Source of the DNA: Bacteroidetes bacterium UBA1941
GTDB lineage: Bacteria > Bacteroidota > Bacteroidia > Chitinophagales > LD1
Direction: 5' to 3'
Assembly: GCA_002336805.1 (NCBI GenBank)
Contig: DDEZ01000010.1
Coordinates: 124,001-188,000, forward strand
Length of the DNA stretch: 64,000 bases
Position 1 is the first letter of the stretch; the number at the start of each line of letters is the position of its first letter. Positions 26,837 through 32,629 of this stretch are shown here, piece after piece. The position numbers and the translations under genes were made by a program. The notes below the pieces were generated by a model, which was not told where the DNA came from, ran no database searches, and was given only the letters and a program-made list of their open reading frames with translations.

Positions 26837-27038
26837 GCTCCGGTTCAAAATCAATTATTGAAACCTAGCCGACAGCCAACAGTCACCTGACATCTATTTC
26901 CGTGGTCCGGTTCAAATTCAATTACGATAGCTGCTGTCCTTGTATTGAAATCTCACTTTAGGTCTCAGATTCCGATATAGTCGGGAGAGATTTAGAGGGC
27001 TGCTGTTCCCATTTCCCGGCTCCGGTTCAAAATCAATT
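26837..27038. repeat. Three copies of a TCCGGTTCAAAATCAATT repeat
   Basis: Near-identical copies lie at 26837-26856 (GCTCCGG...), 26904-26923 (one base different, TCAAATTCAATT) and 27019-27038. Spacing is 67 and 115 bases. The gap between 26813 and 27054 contains no gene. Copies 1 and 3 agree over at least 20 bases. The role is unknown; a regulator binding site or a decaying mobile repeat are both possible. Confidence 0.7.
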
Positions 27039-27042
27039 TCCC

Positions 27043-27050
27043 TACATTTG
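27043..27050 (+). promoter_or_regulatory. -7 element abutting the FAD oxidoreductase start
   Basis: TACATTTG, a perfect TAnnTTTG, ends four bases before the ATG at 27055. A transcript from it would start at or beside the start codon and have little or no leader. Confidence 0.5.
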
Positions 27051-27054
27051 ACTT

Positions 27055-28194
27055 ATGCTCAGTTATTGGGAGAAAGAGTCGTTCCTGTCATACGACCATA
27101 TTATTATTGGTGGAGGCATAGTAGGTATGTCTGCTGCGCTGAGCCTTCGCGCGCGTTATCCCGATGCCAGCATATTGATTTTGGAGCGGGGCCTGCTGCC
27201 CACGGGAGCCAGCACGCGCAATGCCGGCTTTGCCTGCATCGGCAGTCTCACGGAGATACTAGACGATCTGCGTACCATGACGCCAGCTCAGGTAGTGGAT
27301 CTGGTAGCCCTGCGCCGCAGTGGCCTGCGCCGGCTGCGGGAGCGGCTCGGAGATGACACCATCGGCTATGCCGAAAACGGCAGCTACGAGCTTATCACTG
27401 AGGGAGAGGTAGCCGCACTGGATCACCTCTATCATGTCAATGAACTGCTCCGCCCGCTGCTGGGATCAGAGGCCTTTAGCCGCTGCGATGAGAAGATCGC
27501 GGAGTTTGGCCTCGGAGAGACGGTCCGCCACCTGATCCGCAATAATCACGAGGGTCAACTGCATAGTGGCAAGGCCATGCGCGCCCTCATACAGCTATGC
27601 CTGGAGCAGCGCATAGAGATCAAGACGGGGGCTGAAGTAATACGGGTAGAGGAGCGGGTTCATTACGCTGAGGTGCTGGTGGCCCATACACATCTGGCAG
27701 AGCAGGTTGCCTTTCGTGCGGGCAGCGTCGCCATCTGCACCAATGCTTTTACTACTAGACTGCTGCCTGATCTAGATATACAGCCGGGCAGGGGACAGGT
27801 ACTCATCACAAAGCCAATCCCCGGACTCAAGGTCAAAGGCATTTTTCACTTTGATCAGGGGTATTACTACTTCCGCGAGATAGATGGTCGCATCCTTTTT
27901 GGCGGTGGCCGGCATCTCGATTTTGAGGGTGAGCGGACGGAGTCCTTTGCCCACACCGATCTTATTCTCTCTGACCTCCGGTCAAAACTGGCAAGCATCA
28001 TCCTGCCGCATACGCCGTTTGAGATAGACTATACCTGGTCGGGCATCATGGCCTTTGGCACTGACAAGGCACCAGTGATCAGGCACCATAGTCCGCATAT
28101 CTATCTCGGTGTCCGCATGGGCGGTATGGGAGTAGCCATAGGCAGTGAGGTGGGCGAGCAGCTCGCAGCCCTAATGGTGGAAACAAAGCCATAG
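27055..28194 (+). CDS. FAD-dependent amino acid oxidase-type oxidoreductase (DAO family)
   Basis: This 379-residue flavoprotein of the D-amino-acid oxidase/glycine oxidase family has YDHIIIGGGIVGMSAAL (about 13-29) as the FAD-binding Rossmann motif. It has GASTRNAGFACIGS soon after, a pattern common in the DadA/gamma-glutamylputrescine oxidoreductase branch. The C-terminal YTWSGIMAFGTDKAPVI precedes a final FAD contact GVRMGGMGVAIG. It should oxidise a secondary or primary amine to an imine, but the substrate is unknown. The ATG at 27055 lies only four bases after a -7 element, so either the message is leaderless or the true start is a few codons later. Confidence 0.85.
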   Translation: MLSYWEKESFLSYDHIIIGGGIVGMSAALSLRARYPDASILILERGLLPTGASTRNAGFACIGSLTEILDDLRTMTPAQVVDLVALRRSGLRRLRERLGDDTIGYAENGSYELITEGEVAALDHLYHVNELLRPLLGSEAFSRCDEKIAEFGLGETVRHLIRNNHEGQLHSGKAMRALIQLCLEQRIEIKTGAEVIRVEERVHYAEVLVAHTHLAEQVAFRAGSVAICTNAFTTRLLPDLDIQPGRGQVLITKPIPGLKVKGIFHFDQGYYYFREIDGRILFGGGRHLDFEGERTESFAHTDLILSDLRSKLASIILPHTPFEIDYTWSGIMAFGTDKAPVIRHHSPHIYLGVRMGGMGVAIGSEVGEQLAALMVETKP

Positions 28195-28302
28195 CCACTA
28201 TACTTTTTAATAGTGCTGCGGAGCAATATTTCCCCGTTTTGCACGTCTGTATCCGATAATCGGTGTTTGAAGTTTATTCTTCGGCACTTCGGTAGGGTTG
28301 GC

Positions 28303-28334
28303 TTGATTTTAGATTGGTATTATCCATATTTTTG
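28303..28334 (+). promoter_or_regulatory. Promoter abutting the START-domain gene
   Basis: TTG at 28303-28305 is followed after 21 bases by TATTTTTG (28327-28334), a perfect TAnnTTTG. The element ends four bases before the likely GTG start at 28339, the same geometry as at 27043. Confidence 0.5.
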
Positions 28335-28338
28335 TGGC

Positions 28339-28971
28339 GTGAAAACCAAAATTTTATACCTCTCAGTTATGGTTCTTACTCTCAGCTCCTTCTCCTGGTG
28401 GCAGGTAGAGGGCTGGCTGCTAGAGCGTGAGAAAAAGGGTATAAAAGTTTTCACCCGCAAGGGCAAATGGGGAAAACTCCGCGACTCCAAGGCGGAGATG
28501 GCGCTCACATCTACCAATGTAGAGCAGGTAGTACGGTTTATCACAGATTTTGACAATTATCCTAACTGGATGCCACGCTGCCGGTCTGCCAAGGTGCTCG
28601 CCCGCCTCAGTGATAATGAGTTTATAGGATATACAGTGGTCAAATGCCCCTGGCCGCTCGCTGACCGCGACTGCGTGGTACGTGTCCGTATAGACCGCAA
28701 TCCTGCCACCGGCGTAGTAGTGATCACCGAAACCTCAGAGCCGAGGTACATCAATCACAAATCTGATGTGGTACGCATAGAGCAGATGTACGCCACCTGG
28801 CGCATCGTACCTACCGGCGCAGGTGCTACTGTGACCAACGAATACTCTAGCAATCCCGGTGGTGGTATACCAGACTGGATGACCAATACACAGTCTGTAG
28901 AGCAGCCCTATGAGATGTTTACCACCATACAGAATGCCATACCACATAGCAGCTCTGGCAGCAGCAAATAA
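28339..28971 (+). CDS. START-domain (lipid-binding) exported protein
   Basis: A START/SRPBCC-superfamily protein of about 210 residues from the likely GTG at 28339. An open frame extends 42 codons further up, but those residues look unlike a natural N-terminus. The start gives a short hydrophobic leader (KTKILYLSVMVLTLSSFSWW), so export to the periplasm is likely. The domain has the typical pattern of a START fold: VKVFTRKGKWGKLRDSKAE-type early strands (shown in part), VVRFITDFDNYPNWMP, IGYTVVKCPWPLADRDCV and a long C-terminal helix. START folds bind sterols, phospholipids or other hydrophobic ligands in eukaryotes. Given the sterol genes about 20 kb away, a sterol ligand is a speculation worth recording, but the family is also common in bacteria without sterols. 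Confidence 0.82.
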   Translation: MKTKILYLSVMVLTLSSFSWWQVEGWLLEREKKGIKVFTRKGKWGKLRDSKAEMALTSTNVEQVVRFITDFDNYPNWMPRCRSAKVLARLSDNEFIGYTVVKCPWPLADRDCVVRVRIDRNPATGVVVITETSEPRYINHKSDVVRIEQMYATWRIVPTGAGATVTNEYSSNPGGGIPDWMTNTQSVEQPYEMFTTIQNAIPHSSSGSSK

Positions 28972-28986
28972 AACCCAATACCTATT

Positions 28987-29463
28987 ATGGCACCAAACAT
29001 TTACGAATACTCAGCGAGAGATACCGCTGGCAGGCAGGTCAGCCTCTCTACCTACAAGGGCAAGGTAATGCTGATAGTTAATACGGCCTCAGACTGCGGC
29101 TATACCCCGCAACTCGGGCTGCTGGAGGAGCTGCACCAGATGTATCAGGATCGCGGTCTGGTAGTGATCGGTTTCCCATCGGCCAGCTTTGCTCAGGAGC
29201 CTCTGGAGGGAGAGGACCTGATGCAGTTTTGCGAGCGAAACTACGGGGTTACATTTCCGGTCATGAGCAAGGTAGATGTCACAGGCACTACCATTCACCC
29301 TGTCTTCCATTTCCTCTCTGAGGGCAGGGAGGAGGCCCGCCCGCAGTGGAACTTCTTCAAATACCTCGTAGATCGTAGTGGTAAGGTAGCCAATATGTAT
29401 CCGTCTAATACCGAGCCGGGAGATGAAGCGCTCGTAGCACAGATAGAGCGGCTGCTGGGATAG
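28987..29463 (+). CDS. Glutathione peroxidase-family thiol peroxidase (Cys type)
   Basis: This 158-residue peroxidase reduces H2O2 or lipid hydroperoxides. The catalytic tetrad is visible: Cys37 (NTASDCGYT), Gln70 (SFAQEP), Trp121 and Asn122 (PQWNFF). A second Cys82 (QFCERNYG) sits where the resolving cysteine of plant-type enzymes lies. That predicts a thioredoxin-dependent rather than glutathione-dependent cycle. The usual FPCNQF segment reads FPSASF here, an odd substitution. There is no UGA codon, so it is not a selenoprotein. The thioredoxin gene begins 96 bases downstream. The gene follows the START gene after 15 bases. Confidence 0.9.
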   Translation: MAPNIYEYSARDTAGRQVSLSTYKGKVMLIVNTASDCGYTPQLGLLEELHQMYQDRGLVVIGFPSASFAQEPLEGEDLMQFCERNYGVTFPVMSKVDVTGTTIHPVFHFLSEGREEARPQWNFFKYLVDRSGKVANMYPSNTEPGDEALVAQIERLLG

Positions 29464-29514
29464 CAGGTGTTAATATGTCAATATCGAATCAAACCGGCTT
29501 AAACTTTATCAGGA

Positions 29515-29522
29515 TATATTTG
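29515..29522 (+). promoter_or_regulatory. -7 element of the thioredoxin gene
   Basis: TATATTTG matches TAnnTTTG 37 bases before the ATG at 29560. A -33 TTTG is not clear. Confidence 0.45.
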
Positions 29523-29559
29523 AATTCTCTTTTTAAACCAATATAAATCGTCAAACAAA

Positions 29560-29877
29560 ATGGCAACTAATTTCACAGATGCGACATTTGACACAGATGT
29601 CATCAAATCAGATAAACTCACAGTCATCGACTTTTGGGCGGAGTGGTGTGGCCCATGCAAAGCTCTCGGCCCGGTGATCGAGCAACTCTCTACGGAGTAC
29701 GCTGGCTCAGTCAACGTAGGTAAACTGGACGTAGATGCAAATCCGGAGGTATCTATGAAGTACGGTATCCGCAGCATCCCTACCATCCTCTTTGTAAAGG
29801 GTGGCCAGGTAGTAGACAAAGTAGTAGGTGCAGTGCCTAAGGCTCAGCTCGCAGCTACTATCGAGAAGCATAAATAA
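29560..29877 (+). CDS. trxA: Thioredoxin
   Basis: A 105-residue cytoplasmic thioredoxin that reduces protein disulfides and is recycled by thioredoxin reductase. The active site WCGPC has Cys30 and Cys33, the buried Asp is in TVIDFWAEW, and the cis-Pro is in RSIPTI. It has no signal peptide. It probably supplies electrons to the peroxidase encoded just upstream, as well as other targets. It has its own -7 element and a strong terminator, so it can be made as a monocistronic message. Confidence 0.97.
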   Translation: MATNFTDATFDTDVIKSDKLTVIDFWAEWCGPCKALGPVIEQLSTEYAGSVNVGKLDVDANPEVSMKYGIRSIPTILFVKGGQVVDKVVGAVPKAQLAATIEKHK

Positions 29878-29913
29878 TCTATGCCCACCGCATAGTAGTT
29901 TTATATAACTTAG

Positions 29914-29946
29914 ACGTTCCGGTACATGCCGGGACGTTTTTGTTTT
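29914..29946 (+). terminator. Rho-independent terminator after thioredoxin gene
   Basis: ACGTTCCGG (29914-29922) pairs with CCGGGACGT (29929-29937) with one G-T pair and a six-base loop, followed by TTTTGTTTT. Confidence 0.85.
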
Positions 29947-30029
29947 GATTAGCTTTGAAGTAAATAATTGGAGTATAGGGATAGTGTCGCTTGCGCCCCT
30001 TCGTCCCTCGTCCTCCGTCCCTCTCCTAT

Positions 30030-30944
30030 ATGGACACACCACTCTCACAGATACAGGACTTTGACAACCTCGAGCTACTGGCCAATCAGGTAGTGGAGGG
30101 CTTCATCATCGGCCTGCACAAGTCTCCCTTTCATGGTTTCTCCGTAGAGTTTGCAGAGCATCGGCTCTACAATCCTGGTGAGCCGACCCGCAATATGGAT
30201 TGGAAGGTCTATGCCCGCACGGACAAGATGTTTGTGAAGCGCTATGAAGAGGAGACCAACCTGCGCTGCCAGATCGTGATAGATGCTTCATCCTCCATGT
30301 ACTTTCCGCAGGATGGGACTATGAATAAGATGAAGTTCAGCGTCTATAGTGCCGCCGCTATCATCAATCTGCTCAAGCGCCAACGTGATGCCGCAGGCCT
30401 GAGTGTCTTCAGCGATAGTGTGAAGGTCAACACCTCTGCCCGCAGTACTACCAAGCACCAACAGATGCTCTTCGCACAGCTCGATGCCCTGCTGAAAGAC
30501 AAACCTGCCAACGTGCGTACGAATGCCGTACAGGCCCTGCACGAGATAGCCGATACTGTACACAAGCGCAGTCTGATATTGGTGTTTAGTGATATGTTTG
30601 ACGATCTGGGTGGTGCCAGGTCAGAAGAACTCTTTGCCGCGCTCCAGCACCTGAAGTTCAATAAGCATGAGGTCGTACTCTTTCACGTAGTGGACAAGGC
30701 AAAAGAGATAGACTTTGAGTTTGAAAACCGCCCTTACGTCTTCGTAGATATGGAGACAGGGGAGAAGGTCAAACTACAGGCCGCACAGGTCAAAGAGTAC
30801 TATGTGGATCAGATGGCAAAGTTTGAAAAGGAACTCAAACTCCGCTGTGGCCAATACAAGATCGAGTTCGTAGAGGCCGATATCAATCAGGGCTACAAGC
30901 AAGTGCTGATGCCATTTCTGATGAAGCGGTCCAAGATGTTTTAA
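30030..30944 (+). CDS. DUF58-domain protein (MoxR-associated type)
   Basis: A cytoplasmic protein of 304 residues from ATG 30030; the longer frame from 29991 adds 13 unlikely residues. DUF58 proteins carry a von Willebrand factor A-like fold and usually work with a MoxR AAA+ ATPase. Here the family motif is HGFSVEFAEHRLYNPGEPTRNMDWKVYART, of which the central HRLYNPGEPTRNMDW is diagnostic. LRCQIVIDASSSM gives the MIDAS-like metal site. SLILVFSDMFDD is the second motif. No moxR gene is adjacent in the window, although the two are often neighbours. The specific process is unknown. Confidence 0.88.
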   Translation: MDTPLSQIQDFDNLELLANQVVEGFIIGLHKSPFHGFSVEFAEHRLYNPGEPTRNMDWKVYARTDKMFVKRYEEETNLRCQIVIDASSSMYFPQDGTMNKMKFSVYSAAAIINLLKRQRDAAGLSVFSDSVKVNTSARSTTKHQQMLFAQLDALLKDKPANVRTNAVQALHEIADTVHKRSLILVFSDMFDDLGGARSEELFAALQHLKFNKHEVVLFHVVDKAKEIDFEFENRPYVFVDMETGEKVKLQAAQVKEYYVDQMAKFEKELKLRCGQYKIEFVEADINQGYKQVLMPFLMKRSKMF

Positions 30945-30981
30945 TTGCGGGTTAACCGCAAAAACGGGTTACTAATAATTC

Positions 30982-31749
30982 ATGGTTCTCAACTATAAGA
31001 CTTTTGGTAGCGGCTTCCCGCTTATTATTCTACACGGTCTCATGGGCTCATTGGACAACTGGCAGTCTATTGCCAAGCATTTCAGCCAGCGCTATCAGGT
31101 CTATGTCATAGACCAGCGCAATCATGGCCGCTCGCCGCATAGCTCAGAGATGAGCTATGACCTGATGGTAGCAGACCTGCTGGAGTTTATGCAGGTGCAT
31201 GGCATAGAGCGGGCACACCTGCTCGGTCACTCTATGGGTGGCAAGGTAGTCATGGAGTTTGCGCTACGCTATCCGGATAAAGTAGACAAGCTGATAGTAG
31301 TAGATGTGGCTCCGGTAGAATATGAAGATCGCCATAGCCAGGTATTCAAAGCCCTCTTTGCTGTTGACCTGGCCACCCTGGAGAGCCGACAGCAGGCAGA
31401 GGCCACCCTTCGTCAATACCTCGGCAGTGATGAATCTACCGTCCAATTTCTGATGAAAGGATTGTATCGCGATGATGACAATAAATTCCAATGGCGCTTC
31501 AATGTGCCTGTGCTACATGATGTCTACTATGCCATATCAGATGGTGTACGGTCGGACAAACCTTTCGAAGGACAAGCACTGTTCGTCAAAGGCCAGAAGT
31601 CAAACTACATAGATGCGTCCAACTACTCAGAGATCATGGACCTTTTCCCATACAATGAACTCGCAGAGATACCCGGTGCCGGCCACTGGGTGCACGCCGA
31701 TAATCCGCAGGCATTCATCGAAGCCGTAGATTCTTTTCTGCAAAAGTAA
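30982..31749 (+). CDS. Alpha/beta hydrolase (YbfF-like esterase)
   Basis: A 255-residue cytoplasmic hydrolase. The oxyanion loop HGLMGS lies at 18-23, the nucleophile elbow GHSMGG has Ser84, and the catalytic His is His235 in GAGHWVH. The acid is probably the Asp in the strand before ALFVKGQKSNYI. DQRNHGRSPHS at 44-54 is characteristic of the YbfF/EPHX-like esterase group. It probably hydrolyses short acyl esters or thioesters; the physiological substrate is unknown. It follows the DUF58 gene by 37 bases, with a small TTGCGG/CCGCAA hairpin between them. Confidence 0.88.
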   Translation: MVLNYKTFGSGFPLIILHGLMGSLDNWQSIAKHFSQRYQVYVIDQRNHGRSPHSSEMSYDLMVADLLEFMQVHGIERAHLLGHSMGGKVVMEFALRYPDKVDKLIVVDVAPVEYEDRHSQVFKALFAVDLATLESRQQAEATLRQYLGSDESTVQFLMKGLYRDDDNKFQWRFNVPVLHDVYYAISDGVRSDKPFEGQALFVKGQKSNYIDASNYSEIMDLFPYNELAEIPGAGHWVHADNPQAFIEAVDSFLQK

Positions 31750-31757
31750 GTGGGGCT

Positions 31758-32138
31758 TTACTTGTCAAACCACACCGGAGTCTTGTCATCCGGATCATGG
31801 TTATAGGTGATGGTCAGCTCCTCGCCCGCAGCGATATCCCTGCGCGTGATAAAGTGTATCGTACCATCATCATAGTAGGTCTCATAGATACAGTTAGGTT
31901 CATAGTCATGATTGTACAGGGAGCCATACCCGAGGCATATGGCGTAGTTCTTATGCTCGTCTCCCCAAAGGAAATAGTAGTTGTAGAGATGTGACTGATC
32001 TATGAGCGGACTGTCCTTTTCCGGTAGCACGAGTACAGGAGCGATCTCTACTAATGTCCCTGCCTCGATGGTCTCCGAGGTAAACACGCCTTTGCCTTTG
32101 CCCGGGCTATCTGCTATGTAGAGGCTACCCAGCAGCAT
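31758..32138 (-). CDS. Small SET-domain protein
   Basis: A 126-residue protein that is almost entirely a SET domain, the lysine-methyltransferase fold. It contains GKGVFTSETIEAGTLVEI at the start of the fold. NHDYEPNC carries the conserved Asn-His that contacts S-adenosylmethionine. GEELTITYNHDP is the C-terminal knot motif. No pre- or post-SET zinc domain is present. A target in bacteria is unproven; ribosomal proteins or DNA-binding proteins are possibilities. Its start codon overlaps the arfB stop (TGATG), so it is translationally coupled to the ribosome-rescue factor. Confidence 0.85.
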   Translation of the reverse strand: MLLGSLYIADSPGKGKGVFTSETIEAGTLVEIAPVLVLPEKDSPLIDQSHLYNYYFLWGDEHKNYAICLGYGSLYNHDYEPNCIYETYYDDGTIHFITRRDIAAGEELTITYNHDPDDKTPVWFDK

Positions 32139-32557
32139 CAGCTCCAGTCAGATTTATTGAGGCGGCGGGATGATTTCTTTTCAGAGGTCTTGCGCTTGGT
32201 GGCTTTAATCTGCTCTTTTACGGCTTTAGGCATCCTGGTCGCTTTCCTTTTCTTTGGTTTGATCAGGGCCTTCTCCAGCGTGTCATAGAGTTTTTCTAGT
32301 GCCGCTTCCTTGTTAGTAGCCTGAGACCGCGATTCACTGCTGGCCAGTTTCAGATAGCCTTCTTCATTGATCTTTGTTGCTAACTTTGGGGAGATGAGAG
32401 CTTTCTCCTCCTCTGATAGCTGCTGAGAGTTCATGACATGAAAGGCCAGCTCGATCTTGGTCGCTACCTTATTTACATTCTGTCCGCCCGGGCCGCTGCT
32501 GCGTGCTGCTGTAAAGCTACACTCGCGCTCCAGCCCTCTCTCTCTGATCGGTATCAT
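32138..32557 (-). CDS. arfB: Alternative ribosome-rescue factor ArfB (peptidyl-tRNA hydrolase)
   Basis: ArfB (YaeJ) releases ribosomes stalled on non-stop mRNA. From ATG 32557 the protein is 139 residues, the expected length; an upstream in-frame ATG at 32593 adds 12 unlikely residues. The catalytic GGQ is at 24-26 in SGPGGQNVNK. The basic C-terminal tail, KKRKATRMPKAVKEQIKATK in part, is what inserts into the empty mRNA channel. It overlaps the SET-domain gene by one base. The promoter area overlaps the terminator of the AsmA gene. Confidence 0.93.
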   Translation of the reverse strand: MIPIRERGLERECSFTAARSSGPGGQNVNKVATKIELAFHVMNSQQLSEEEKALISPKLATKINEEGYLKLASSESRSQATNKEAALEKLYDTLEKALIKPKKRKATRMPKAVKEQIKATKRKTSEKKSSRRLNKSDWS

Positions 32558-32569
32558 ACGGCCAAAGGT

Positions 32570-32608
32570 AAAATAAATAAAAACGGCTGTCAAAAATGAC
32601 AGCCGTTT
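32570..32608 (-). terminator. Rho-independent terminator after the AsmA-like gene
   Basis: AAACGGCTGTCA (32581-32592) pairs perfectly with TGACAGCCGTTT (32597-32608), a 12-base stem with an AAAA loop. On the minus strand it is followed by TTATTTATTTT. It sits between the AsmA-like stop and arfB. Confidence 0.85.
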
Positions 32609-32629
32609 AGTACGTTCGATCAGTATACT

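Noticed and set aside
28987..29463. Selenoprotein glutathione peroxidase
   Set aside because: The catalytic codon is for Cys and no in-frame UGA is present.
30945..30961. TTGCGG/CCGCAA hairpin as a terminator after the DUF58 gene
   Set aside because: The stem is only six bases and no T tract follows. The next gene is on the same strand 37 bases away.
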